From Bacteroides sp. ET71 (GTDB lineage: Bacteria > Bacteroidota > Bacteroidia > Bacteroidales > Bacteroidaceae), in NCBI RefSeq assembly GCF_023336905.1, contig NZ_JAMBLS010000001.1, positions 62,001 through 126,000 of the forward strand: DNA of 64,000 nt. Reading direction: 5' to 3'. Shown piece after piece: positions 35,470 to 43,740 of this stretch (its first letter is position 1; every line of letters starts with the position of its first letter). Both the position numbers and the translations under genes were made by a program. Under the pieces are notes generated by a model. The model was given only the letters and a program-made list of their open reading frames with translations. It searched no databases and had not been told where the DNA came from.

Positions 35470-37200
35470 ATGAATGCAATCAAAAACATAACCATCGGAC
35501 ATACCGAGCGGCTTTACAAGCCTGTGGGTTACACCATGCTCGCCAATTTAGTGAATATCGTACCGTTTTGTCTTTCCATAGAAGCGATACGCATCATCTT
35601 CAATGCATTTGACGGAAGCGGACAGCCGCTCGACACGACCCGCCTGTGGTGGATATTCGGCATTATGGCTGTTTATATGCTGATTATGGCTTTGGCGGAG
35701 AGGGCATCCTATCGCGCCAATTTCCGGGGAGCCTACGAAATGAGTGCTTCGGGGCGCCTGTCGCTGGCGGAACATCTGCGGAGACTTTCGCTGGGCTTCC
35801 TGTCCAGACGTGACCCCGGCGATTTGTCCTCCATGCTTATTACGGACTTCATGATGGCGGAAACCGGTATCTCGCACCACCTGCCCCAGCTGATGGGTGC
35901 CGTGGTCATGCCCGTACTGGCTTTTGCCTCGCTGGTCTGGATAGACTGGAGGATGGCAGTCAGCATGTTTGCCGCGCTTCCGCTGGCCATGCTCGTATTG
36001 TGGGCCAGCACAGGTGTACAAAGAAAACTGAGCGGCACGCAGATTCAGGCCAAAATAGATGCCGGAAACCGGCTGGAAGAATACCTGCAAGGCATCCGGG
36101 TGATGAAAGCCTACAACCTGCTGGGCGACCGTTTCGTCCGGTTGCGCGAAGCCTTTGCCCGGCTGCGCCGTGCCTGCATCCGTCAGGAAGCCCTGCTGGG
36201 TCCCTTCGTCCTGCTGAGCATCACGTTGGTTCGTGCCGGGCTGACGTTGATGGTCCTGTGCGGTACATACCTCCTGTTGGGAGGGGAACTTTCGCTGCTT
36301 GTCTTCGTGCTGTTCCTCGTGGTCGGCTCCCGTGTGTTCGACCCGCTGACTTCCGCCCTGACCAACTTTGCCGAATTCCGCTATTTCTCCATTGCCGGAG
36401 GACGCATCCTCTCGCTGATGGACGAGCCGGAAATGAAAGGGGAACGGCAATCCCCGACGGCAGGCGACATCCGATTTGAACATGTATCGTTTGCTTATCA
36501 GGACAAGGAAGTGCTGCACGATGTAACCGTCACGCTTCCCAATAGCTCACTGACAGCTCTTGTCGGCCCTTCGGGAAGCGGGAAAAGTACACTGATGAAA
36601 CTTTGCGCCCGCTTCTATGACCCGCAGAAAGGGCATATTTACTTCAATGATGTCTCAATGGATGAAATAAATCCCGAAAGCCTGATGAGCCATATCTCCA
36701 TGGTGTTCCAAGATGTCTATCTGTTTCAGGACACGATACGCAACAACATCCGTTTCGGTAAGACAGATGCGACGGACGAGGAAATCATAGCCGCAGCCAA
36801 GAAAGCCTCTTGCCACGATTTCATCATGCGCTTGCCACAAGGGTACGACACGATGGTGGGCGAAGGAGGTTGTACCCTTTCAGGAGGAGAAAAGCAACGC
36901 ATATCCATAGCCCGTGCCATTCTGAAAGACGCGCCAATCATCCTGCTGGACGAAGCGACCGCTTCGCTCGACCCCGAAAACGAAGTAGAGGTGCAGAAAG
37001 CCATCGACACGCTTATCAAAGGACGTACCGTCATCGCCATTGCCCACCGACTCAAAACCATTAAGGATGCCGACCAAATCATCGTCTTGGATAACGGACA
37101 AATACAGGAAAAAGGGACACACGATGAACTTATCCGGAAAGAAGGACTTTATGCTCATCTCTGGGAAATACAGGAAAGCATTTCCGGATGGAAGCTATAA
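35470..37200 (+). CDS. ABC transporter half-molecule (permease-ATPase) 2
   Basis: A 576-residue exporter-type ABC protein. Membrane helices occupy about residues 20-300. The ATPase has Walker A G366-PSGSGKS373, signature LSGGEKQR, Walker B IILLDEATASLDPENEVE and the switch His in IAIAHRLKT. All catalytic motifs are intact, so this half can hydrolyse ATP. It partners the preceding gene and ends the cassette, with a strong hairpin behind it. Related heterodimers import siderophores despite their exporter fold, so direction of transport is open. Confidence 0.92.
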   Translation: MNAIKNITIGHTERLYKPVGYTMLANLVNIVPFCLSIEAIRIIFNAFDGSGQPLDTTRLWWIFGIMAVYMLIMALAERASYRANFRGAYEMSASGRLSLAEHLRRLSLGFLSRRDPGDLSSMLITDFMMAETGISHHLPQLMGAVVMPVLAFASLVWIDWRMAVSMFAALPLAMLVLWASTGVQRKLSGTQIQAKIDAGNRLEEYLQGIRVMKAYNLLGDRFVRLREAFARLRRACIRQEALLGPFVLLSITLVRAGLTLMVLCGTYLLLGGELSLLVFVLFLVVGSRVFDPLTSALTNFAEFRYFSIAGGRILSLMDEPEMKGERQSPTAGDIRFEHVSFAYQDKEVLHDVTVTLPNSSLTALVGPSGSGKSTLMKLCARFYDPQKGHIYFNDVSMDEINPESLMSHISMVFQDVYLFQDTIRNNIRFGKTDATDEEIIAAAKKASCHDFIMRLPQGYDTMVGEGGCTLSGGEKQRISIARAILKDAPIILLDEATASLDPENEVEVQKAIDTLIKGRTVIAIAHRLKTIKDADQIIVLDNGQIQEKGTHDELIRKEGLYAHLWEIQESISGWKL

Positions 37201-37218
37201 AACATTAAGTTTGTGCAA

Positions 37219-37266
37219 AAGATGGACTGAAAAGGGGAATTGGATATTTCCTTTTCAATCCATCTT
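37219..37266 (+). terminator. terminator after the ABC cassette
   Basis: The 17 bases at 37219-37235 (AAGATGGACTGAAAAGG) pair with 37250-37266 except for one central mismatch, with a 14-base loop. The following bases are AT-rich. Confidence 0.75.
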
Positions 37267-37375
37267 ATATGTGTACGATTTATTCTTTTAATGGTTTAAT
37301 AAGAGACATATGCGTTTAACTGGCCAAGATATTCATGCTTGAGGCAGGTTGTTAAGTTCCACACTAAAAACACAT

Positions 37376-37999
37376 TCAGAAGAAAGTCCAGGTCAACACA
37401 AAGTCTGCATGCAACAGATAATGAATCAGAAAAGAACGGTGCAGCTCCGTCTTATACTCACAGGCATGGAAAGTACCTTGCGGACCGGGTGTAAAAGGAA
37501 ATATACGCATATGTTCCTTAAAATCGACTTCTTCCGCATCCAGACACTTGAACAGGACTTCTTTGGCCGACCAGTGAAGCAGCAGGCTCCAGGTGTCATC
37601 GCCCGCATAAGGCTGCGGATGCTCGTCGAAGCGCATATATCTTGACGCCACTTTACGTACACGAGGGCCGTACTGTTCAATATCGATGCCTACGGTGGAA
37701 GCACCTAAGATAACGGCCACATAACCCTTGGTGTGCGAGATGCTGATGTGCTTGGCTGAACCGGCCAGGTAAGGCTTACCGGAAGGCTGGTAGGCGATTT
37801 CGTGGTTTTCAGCAGATAGCGCTCTCAACAAAGCTCGGACAGAAAGCCATTCCTGCCGACGATGAAGAGCAGAGAAGCGGGTTTCTGCTTCCGTCACCAA
37901 CGAAGAGGGAAGCAACGAGCAGAGTTCTTCATAGCTCTCATCCATCTTCCAAATGCCCCAATGACAGGCAGATTCTTTATGTTGGCGGAACAGTGGCAT
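37376..37999 (-). CDS. 4'-phosphopantetheinyl transferase superfamily protein
   Basis: A 207-residue Sfp/AcpS-superfamily enzyme that moves 4'-phosphopantetheine from CoA to a carrier protein. The Mg-binding residues are D106 and E108 in GIDIEQ, and the second motif WSAKEVLFKCL is intact; KPYLAGSAKHISISHTKGYV is the family's GKP and SHS region. The start at 37999 is chosen because it follows the gldE stop by 10 bases; the frame is open further but inside gldE. Whether it serves fatty acid synthesis or the nearby TetR-ABC cassette is not clear. Confidence 0.88.
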   Translation of the reverse strand: MPLFRQHKESACHWGIWKMDESYEELCSLLPSSLVTEAETRFSALHRRQEWLSVRALLRALSAENHEIAYQPSGKPYLAGSAKHISISHTKGYVAVILGASTVGIDIEQYGPRVRKVASRYMRFDEHPQPYAGDDTWSLLLHWSAKEVLFKCLDAEEVDFKEHMRIFPFTPGPQGTFHACEYKTELHRSFLIHYLLHADFVLTWTFF

Positions 38000-38009
38000 A
38001 AGGCATTCG

Positions 38010-39371
38010 TCAGGCGACCGTTTTTTCTGCTTTAGAGGCTTCCGAAGGGTCATGAACGGTAAACTTCACTTTCAAGATACGCCGATTGTCTCTCTCCAGA
38101 ATCTCAAACTCGTAACGACCGTAAGACACCTTTTCATGTAAAGCGGGAAATTCTCCTTTCAGTTCCAGCAACAGGCCGGCCAACGTATCGGCATCACCGG
38201 CTACTTCGTCAAAGACATCTTCATCTACCTTGGTTATCTTATAGAAATCTATCAGTTGGGTCTTGGCTTCAAAAATCCACGTGTGTTCGTTCAGACGGGT
38301 GTACGTGCGCTCTTCTTCGTCGTATTCATCATGGATTTCACCTACGATTTCTTCTATGATGTCTTCCATTGTCACGATGCCCGATGTTCCGCCATATTCA
38401 TCCACCACGATAGCGATGTGTATCTTGTTGGCCTGAAAGTTGCGGAGCAATTCGTCTATCATCTTGGTTTCGGGCACGAAGTAGGCCGGACGAATCAGGG
38501 TCTGCCAGTTGAAATCGTCGCCTCGCGTCAGATAGGGAAGCAGGTCTTTGATATACAGGATGCCTTTGATGTTGTCGCGTGTTTCCGAATAAACCGGGAT
38601 ACGCGAATAGACGTTTTCGACCACACACTGCAGCACTTCCTTGAAGGGGGTATGATACTCCAAATCGACTACATCCAGGCGTGAGGTCATGATTTCCTTG
38701 GCGGTTTCTTCGCCGAAACGGATGATACCTTCCAAGATATGGCTTTCTTCCGACAGTTCGTTTTTGTCGGTTAACTCCAACGCATGCGACAGTTCGTCCA
38801 CAGAAATGGCGTGTGTTCTTTTCCGCGCCATACTTTTGTCCATCCAGGCCATGACCCGCATCAGTACGGAAGAGAACGGATAGAAGGCCGCCCGGCAGGC
38901 ATCGAGGCCGGAAGCCGCATGACGGCAAAAAGACAAGGGATGCCGGGTGGAAAACATCTTCGGCATGATTTCGCCAAACAGCAGGATGAGGACGGACAGA
39001 AAGAGTGTCAGTACAAAGCTTTGCCAGAAGACGGAAGCAAAATGGAAGACGTCGGTAAAAAAGAAGTGGCAGAGCAGGATGATGGAGACGTTGGACAAGC
39101 TGTTGACAAGCAGCAAGGTCGCCAGCAGACGTTCCTTGTCTTCCAGCAACCGGGAGACACGCACGTCGGCTGCCTGCTTTTCCTCGGCGATGGAGGAGAT
39201 GTCGGCTGGTGTCAGTGAAAAGAAAGCGCGTTCGGAAGCCGAAACGAAGGCGGATAGCAGCAGGAGGAGTGCTGCGCAGATGATGGCGGCAATAGCCCAT
39301 TCGGAAGGAGCGGTGACAGATACCTGACTAAACCAATCTGCCACCGGGCATAAGTAAGTGTCTGAGTCCAA
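38010..39371 (-). CDS. gldE: GldE-like CNNM/CorC transmembrane CBS protein
   Basis: A 453-residue protein. Residues about 25-190 are the DUF21 membrane domain (SAFVSASERAFFSL, then helices including NSLSNVSIILLCHFFF and LLFGEIMPKMF). A CBS pair follows (about 215-340, with VYSRIPVYSETRDNIKGILYIKDLL and IAIVVDEYGGTSGIVTMEDIIEEIVGEI). The C-terminal part is the CorC_HlyC domain. The family includes metal-ion transporters; in Bacteroidota this member is called GldE after gliding organisms, though Bacteroides does not glide. It lies in a mutY-ssb-gldE-PPTase run. Confidence 0.85.
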   Translation of the reverse strand: MDSDTYLCPVADWFSQVSVTAPSEWAIAAIICAALLLLLSAFVSASERAFFSLTPADISSIAEEKQAADVRVSRLLEDKERLLATLLLVNSLSNVSIILLCHFFFTDVFHFASVFWQSFVLTLFLSVLILLFGEIMPKMFSTRHPLSFCRHAASGLDACRAAFYPFSSVLMRVMAWMDKSMARKRTHAISVDELSHALELTDKNELSEESHILEGIIRFGEETAKEIMTSRLDVVDLEYHTPFKEVLQCVVENVYSRIPVYSETRDNIKGILYIKDLLPYLTRGDDFNWQTLIRPAYFVPETKMIDELLRNFQANKIHIAIVVDEYGGTSGIVTMEDIIEEIVGEIHDEYDEEERTYTRLNEHTWIFEAKTQLIDFYKITKVDEDVFDEVAGDADTLAGLLLELKGEFPALHEKVSYGRYEFEILERDNRRILKVKFTVHDPSEASKAEKTVA

Positions 39372-39394
39372 AGAAGTAGGTATTAGTTAAACAA

Positions 39395-39832
39395 TCAAAA
39401 CGGCAAATCGTCTGCGCCATCGTCCTGTGACGGGGCCGTGTTCTGCGGGCGTGCAGGCTGCGGTGCCACGGGAGTAGGTGCGGAAGTTTGTGCCGCACTT
39501 TTCGGGGTAAGCATCTCCATGGTGTCGACGAATATTTCGGTCACGTAGCGCTTGGCCCCGGTCTGGTCATCGTACGAACGGGTGCGGATTTTGCCCTCGA
39601 CATAGAGTTTGTCGCCCTTGTGGACATATTTCTCGACGATTTCGCCCAGGCGGTTGCGGAAGATGAGGTTGTGCCATTCCGTGCGGTCGGGCACCTGCGT
39701 ACCGTTCTGAAGCGTGTAGCCTTTCTCGGTGGTAGCCAGCGAGAGTTGTGCCACGCAGCTTCCGCCTTCGTACCAGGTCACTTTGGGGTCTTGTCCGGCA
39801 TTACCCAGCAGTATTACTTTGTTGATTCCCAT
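39395..39832 (-). CDS. ssb: single-stranded DNA-binding protein
   Basis: A 145-residue SSB with the OB-fold start MGINKVILLGNAGQDPKV, the WHNLIFRNRLGEIVEKYVHKGD core and the TEIFVDTMEML strand. The tail is Pro/Ala/Gln-rich and ends DDLPF, the conserved acidic tip that binds repair proteins. An upstream in-frame ATG at 39853 was rejected because the promoter box at 39851-39858 would place transcription start after it. It lies between gldE and mutY, in a repair-linked cluster. Confidence 0.95.
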   Translation of the reverse strand: MGINKVILLGNAGQDPKVTWYEGGSCVAQLSLATTEKGYTLQNGTQVPDRTEWHNLIFRNRLGEIVEKYVHKGDKLYVEGKIRTRSYDDQTGAKRYVTEIFVDTMEMLTPKSAAQTSAPTPVAPQPARPQNTAPSQDDGADDLPF

Positions 39833-39850
39833 ATCGTGCAAATTTGTGCC

Positions 39851-39858
39851 CAAAATTA
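39851..39858 (-). promoter_or_regulatory. ssb promoter -7 element TAATTTTG
   Basis: On the minus strand TAATTTTG matches TAnnTTTG and lies 18 bases before the ssb ATG at 39832, inside the gap between ssb and mutY and at the end of mutY. Confidence 0.65.
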
Positions 39859-39868
39859 GCGAGAATAT

Positions 39869-40951
39869 CTACACCATGCAAGTATCGGAATCCTTTTTTA
39901 GCAGTTTTTCAAGAAAGGCGTGCAGCAACCGCGGCCAGGCGTAAGAGTCGAGTCCGGACAGGGGGACGCGCAGAAAGCCGTCGAACGGGGCGGTGTCTGC
40001 CGGCAGAAGGACTTCGTAGAAATGAGCGTGAAGGATGCGGTGCGAAAGGACGTGTTTCACTCCCCGCTGCAAAGGACGTACTACTGCTCCGGGGTGTCCG
40101 GCCAGGAAGTCTGCCAGGAGGGGGGAAGCCAGGAACTCGTCCGTCGACAGGTCGCGGTCGCTCTCCAGCAGGGGCAGTTCGAAGAGGTTCTTCCAGATGT
40201 CCTTGCCGGTGCGTTTGCGAATCAGGGTGTCGTCGCCCATACGCACGAAGAGGTAGTTCAGATAGCGGTCGGTCTGCTTGGTCTTGTGCTGCTTCACGGG
40301 CAGTTGTGTCACTCGTCCGGAGGCCAGGGCGGCACAACTGTCGGCCAGGGGGCAAAGAAGACAGGTGGGCGACTGTGGCGTGCAGACCAGGGCGCCGAAG
40401 TCCATGATGGCCTGGTTGTAGTCGGCCGGATGATTCACGTCGAGCATTTCGCGGGCCAGGGCGGCAAAGGTCTTCTTGCCCTCGGTAGAGTCTATCGGGG
40501 TGTCGACGCCCAGGTAGCGGGCAAGGACGCGATAGACATTGCCGTCGACCACGGCGCAGGGCATGTCGTAGGCAAACGAACAGATGGCAGCCGCCGTATA
40601 GTCGCCCACGCCCTTCAGCGCGCGCACCGACTGGTAGGTCTTGGGGAAGACAGCGCCGGCCATGCTGCGGGCGGCGGCATGAAGGTTACGGGCGCGCGAG
40701 TAGTAGCCCAGGCCTTGCCAGTAGCGCATCACCTCTTCCTCGTCGGCCTCGGCCAGAGAACGCACGTCGGGGAAGCGGTGGACAAAGCGGGCGTAATAGT
40801 CATAGCCCTGCGCCACGCGCGTTTGCTGGAGGATGATTTCAGACACCCAAATGAGGTACGGGTCGCGTGTGTCGCGCCAGGGCAACTCACGTTTGTTGTC
40901 GCGGTACCACGCCAGCAGGGTGCGGCTGAATCTATTTGAATCATTCTTCAT
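39869..40951 (-). CDS. mutY: A/G-specific adenine glycosylase
   Basis: A 360-residue repair enzyme that removes adenine paired with 8-oxoguanine. Catalytic E38 is in SEIILQQTRV, the helix-hairpin-helix is LKGVGDYTAAAI, and D136 is in VDGNVYRV. The [4Fe-4S] cluster ligands are C190, C197, C200 and C206 (C-x6-C-x2-C-x5-C). The C-terminal NUDIX-like domain that recognises 8-oxoG is present. The family and length are standard. A promoter box and the 22-bp array lie upstream, ssb follows. Confidence 0.96.
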   Translation of the reverse strand: MKNDSNRFSRTLLAWYRDNKRELPWRDTRDPYLIWVSEIILQQTRVAQGYDYYARFVHRFPDVRSLAEADEEEVMRYWQGLGYYSRARNLHAAARSMAGAVFPKTYQSVRALKGVGDYTAAAICSFAYDMPCAVVDGNVYRVLARYLGVDTPIDSTEGKKTFAALAREMLDVNHPADYNQAIMDFGALVCTPQSPTCLLCPLADSCAALASGRVTQLPVKQHKTKQTDRYLNYLFVRMGDDTLIRKRTGKDIWKNLFELPLLESDRDLSTDEFLASPLLADFLAGHPGAVVRPLQRGVKHVLSHRILHAHFYEVLLPADTAPFDGFLRVPLSGLDSYAWPRLLHAFLEKLLKKDSDTCMV

Positions 40952-40982
40952 CTCACACAGAATTTATTCTTGGAAAACGGGG

Positions 40983-40990
40983 CAAAGATA
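40983..40990 (-). promoter_or_regulatory. mutY promoter -7 element TATCTTTG
   Basis: On the minus strand TATCTTTG lies 32 bases before the mutY ATG. The 22-bp array (41059-41168) begins about 70 bases further upstream. Confidence 0.65.
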
Positions 40991-41058
40991 GGGCTTTTGA
41001 CGGGGAACGGGGACGGTTTCGGAAGAAAAATTCCCGGGATGCGACACGGGCTTGCCCG

Positions 41059-41168
41059 TTCCGGACACGAGGCGCGCTTCTTCCGAACTACGGGCGCGGC
41101 TCTTCCAAGCATCTTGGAAAGGGTGTCCAAACATCTTGGACAGGGCGTCCAAGCATCAGGGGAAGAGG
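41059..41168. repeat. 22-bp-period array upstream of mutY
   Basis: Five units begin at 41059, 41081, 41103, 41125 and 41147, each exactly 22 bases. Units 1 and 2 share TTCCG and a GC-rich tail. Units 3 and 4 contain TCCAAG-CAT-CTTGGA and TCCAAA-CAT-CTTGGA, with 6-bp inverted arms and a 3-base centre. The last unit overlaps the stop codon of the glycerate kinase gene (41156-41158), so the array reaches into the coding sequence. Confidence 0.85.
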
Positions 41169-42289
41169 GTACGAACCAAGTCTTCCGCCGTCTGCGCCAG
41201 CCGTCGGCGGGCGTAGTCGGGCGACAGAGCCACGGCATCGGGCGTGCGGGGTGGGTTGATGCAGAGGACGTGGCGAAAGCCCGCTTCGCGCAAAGACGGC
41301 TCGTCCTCCACCCGCCCGGCCAGCAGGGCCACGGGGATGCCTTGCCGGCTGGCTTCGGCCAAGACTCCGGCCGGCACCTTGCCCATCAGCGTCTGGCGGT
41401 CGGACTTTCCTTCGCCTGTCAGAATCAGGTCGGCACCCCGGATGCGGCGGGCGAACCCGGCACTTTCCAGCACCAGCTCGATGCCCCGACGCAACTCGGC
41501 ATGAAGGAAGGCCGACACACCCCCGCCCAGTCCGCCGGCCGCTCCAGCGCCGGGCAGGGTCGCGATGTCCGTCCCCAAGTTGCGGCGAACGATGTCGGCA
41601 AAATGCCGAAGCCCGTCGTCCAGCTCCCTCACCATCGCGGGCGTGGCGCCCTTCTGCGGGGCAAAAACGCAAGCGGCTCCCTGCGGGCCGTAGAAAGGAT
41701 TCTGCACGTCGCAGGCGGCCACGAAGCGGGTCTGCGCCAACTCGGGCATCGCATCCGAAGCGTCTATCCGTTCCACCCGGGCCAAGGCCTGCCCGCCCTG
41801 CCCCACTTCACGACCGGCGGCATCCAGAAAGCGATAGCCCAAGGCCTGCAACATCCCCAGCCCGGCATCGTTCGTCGCGCTGCCCCCCAGACCGAGCAGC
41901 ACACGGCGGCACCCGCGACGGAGGGCATCGCGCAGCACTTCACCCGTGCCCAAGGTCGTGGTCTGCATCGGATTGCGCCGTCCGGCGGGCACCAACGGCA
42001 GTCCGCTGATGCGGGCCATCTCGACGACAGCCGTCGCACCGTCGGCCGACACGCCGTAGCACGTCTCACGCTCCTCCATCAGCGGACCGTGGGCAGTCAG
42101 ATGCACCAACCGCCCTCCCCCAGTGCCGGCCAGGGCTTCCAGCATCCCCTCGCCCCCGTCGGCCACAGGCAAGACCGACACCTCACAGCAGGGACACGCA
42201 CGCTTCACTCCCTCGGCGGCCGCCTCGCCCGCCTCCAGCGAGGTTAGGCAGCCTTTCAAAGAATCTATGGCAACTACAATCTTGGGCAT
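41156..42289 (-). CDS. glxK: glycerate kinase
   Basis: A 377-residue kinase that phosphorylates D-glycerate. The N-terminus KIVVAIDSLKGCLTSLEAGEAAAEGV, VADGGEGMLEAL, GLGGSATNDAGLGMLQALGY, GAGAAGGLGGG and LILTGEGKSDRQTLMGKVP are the hallmarks of the GarK/GlxK family. The start at 42289 rather than 42301 is supported by a promoter box (42311-42318) that puts transcription start near 42304. The final codons overlap a 22-bp repeat array. Divergent from the YigZ-like gene. Confidence 0.93.
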   Translation of the reverse strand: MPKIVVAIDSLKGCLTSLEAGEAAAEGVKRACPCCEVSVLPVADGGEGMLEALAGTGGGRLVHLTAHGPLMEERETCYGVSADGATAVVEMARISGLPLVPAGRRNPMQTTTLGTGEVLRDALRRGCRRVLLGLGGSATNDAGLGMLQALGYRFLDAAGREVGQGGQALARVERIDASDAMPELAQTRFVAACDVQNPFYGPQGAACVFAPQKGATPAMVRELDDGLRHFADIVRRNLGTDIATLPGAGAAGGLGGGVSAFLHAELRRGIELVLESAGFARRIRGADLILTGEGKSDRQTLMGKVPAGVLAEASRQGIPVALLAGRVEDEPSLREAGFRHVLCINPPRTPDAVALSPDYARRRLAQTAEDLVRTLFP

Positions 42290-42310
42290 ACACTTCGACA
42301 TTCAGACCCA

Positions 42311-42318
42311 CAAAAGTA
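42311..42318 (-). promoter_or_regulatory. glycerate kinase promoter -7 element TACTTTTG
   Basis: On the minus strand TACTTTTG matches TAnnTTTG, 22 bases before the chosen ATG at 42289. Confidence 0.65.
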
Positions 42319-42361
42319 GCATTTTCCCCCCACACGCCGCACAGGAAAGAGCAATTTATCG

Positions 42362-42369
42362 TATCTTTG
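42362..42369 (+). promoter_or_regulatory. -7 element TATCTTTG before the YigZ/IMPACT gene
   Basis: TATCTTTG lies only 7 bases before the ATG at 42377, so the transcript would be almost leaderless. Confidence 0.65.
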
Positions 42370-42376
42370 CCCCCAC

Positions 42377-43000
42377 ATGAACGAAGATACCTATAAAACC
42401 ATTGCCGCTCCGGCCGAAGGCATCTATACCGAGAAGCGAAGCAAGTTCATCGCCACAGCCCTGCCCGTACGCACCGTGGCCGATGTGAAAGCCTACGTCG
42501 AAAGCTATCAGAAGAAATACTACGACGCGCGCCACGTCTGCTACGCCTACATGCTGGGGGCAGAGCGCAAAGAATTCCGTGCCAACGACAACGGAGAACC
42601 GTCCGGAACGGCAGGCAAACCCATCCTGGGACAAATCAACTCCAACGAACTGACAGACGTGCTCATCATCGTGGTGCGCTACTTCGGAGGGATAAAGCTG
42701 GGCACAAGCGGCCTGATTGTGGCCTACCGCACCGCCGCGGCCGAAGCACTGGCCGCAGCCACCGTCATCGAAAAGACAGTGGACGAAACGGTCACCGTGT
42801 TCTTCGAATACCCCTTCATGAACGACGTCATGCGCATCGTCAAAGAAGAAGGCCCCACCCTCCTCTCCCAAGGTTACGACACCGATTGCACCATGTCACT
42901 CAGCATCCGGCGCTCACTGATGCCACGCCTGAAGGAACGCTTGGCCAAGGTGGAAACGCTACGGATACAAGAAGAAACCGAAACCCTTAAACACAAATAG
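42377..43000 (+). CDS. YigZ/IMPACT-family protein
   Basis: A 207-residue protein of the conserved IMPACT/YigZ family. KRSKFIATALPV, YDARHVCYAYMLG, DNGEPSGTAGKPIL and VVRYFGGIKLGTSGLIVAYRTAA are the family signatures in the N-terminal UPF0029 domain; a smaller C-terminal ferredoxin-like domain follows. Related proteins act on translation control or bind RNA; the bacterial role is not settled. It begins almost at its transcription start and is followed after 2 bases by a nitroreductase, probably in one operon. Confidence 0.92.
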   Translation: MNEDTYKTIAAPAEGIYTEKRSKFIATALPVRTVADVKAYVESYQKKYYDARHVCYAYMLGAERKEFRANDNGEPSGTAGKPILGQINSNELTDVLIIVVRYFGGIKLGTSGLIVAYRTAAAEALAAATVIEKTVDETVTVFFEYPFMNDVMRIVKEEGPTLLSQGYDTDCTMSLSIRRSLMPRLKERLAKVETLRIQEETETLKHK

Positions 43001-43002
43001 TT

Positions 43003-43566
43003 ATGAACGAAGTATTGAACAACATCCAGGCACGCCACAGCACGCGCGTCTACACCGACCGCCAAGTATCGGCCGAAAATTTGAACCAGATATTGCAGGC
43101 AGCCACCTATGCCCCCAACGGCATGCACCTGGAAACCTGGCACTTCACCGCCATTCAGAACAAAGAAATACTCTGCGAACTGAACGAAGCCGTCAAAAAA
43201 GCCTTCGCCAAAAGCTCTGAGCCACGCCTGCAAGAGCGGGGCCACAGCACGACCTACTGCTGCTACTACCACGCCCCCACGCTTGTCATTGTCTCCAACG
43301 AGCCGACCCAATGGTGGGCAAGTATGGACTGCGCCTGCGCCCTGGAAAACATCTTCCTGGCAGCCCGTTCGCTGGGCATAGACTCCTGCTGGATAAACCA
43401 AATCGGGCAGACCTGCGACGACCCGGACGTACGCACCCTGCTCAACCGGCTGGGCGTGCCTGCGAACCACAAGGTGTACGGCTGTGCCGCCCTGGGCTAC
43501 GCTCCTGCAGACACGGTCGTCAAGCCGAAAAAAGTCAAGGAAGGAACTGTAACCATTATACGATAG
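43003..43566 (+). CDS. nitroreductase-family flavoprotein
   Basis: A 187-residue FMN-dependent oxidoreductase. The start IQARHSTRVYTDRQV holds the FMN-contacting RxSxR-like motif, ATYAPNGMHLETWHF is the second FMN site, and GIDSCWINQIG and YGCAALGYAP are the late motifs. It would reduce nitro compounds or quinones with NAD(P)H. It starts 2 bases after the YigZ/IMPACT gene, so the pair is probably co-transcribed. The region after its stop is a decayed regulator gene. Confidence 0.88.
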   Translation: MNEVLNNIQARHSTRVYTDRQVSAENLNQILQAATYAPNGMHLETWHFTAIQNKEILCELNEAVKKAFAKSSEPRLQERGHSTTYCCYYHAPTLVIVSNEPTQWWASMDCACALENIFLAARSLGIDSCWINQIGQTCDDPDVRTLLNRLGVPANHKVYGCAALGYAPADTVVKPKKVKEGTVTIIR

Positions 43567-43740
43567 AAAATAACAGGAAAGAATGGCAAGAATGGCAAAG
43601 AGCCACTGCTAAACAATAAGATATGCGAATACTCGCTGCCAAAAGATAAACACTGAAGATTTGCACCGCGACTTGCGGTCATCCATTGCACGTCCCCCAT
43701 CGCACAATAAAAGCATAAAGCGATGGACGATGCAAGATAT

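Noticed and set aside
37376-37999. PPTase as part of a polyketide or peptide synthetase cluster
   Set aside because: No carrier, ketosynthase or adenylation domains occur in the window; the gene sits in a conserved mutY-ssb-gldE run instead.
39920-42247. Long plus-strand frames opposite mutY and glycerate kinase
   Set aside because: Both minus-strand genes have intact catalytic motifs; the plus-strand translations are low-complexity shadows.
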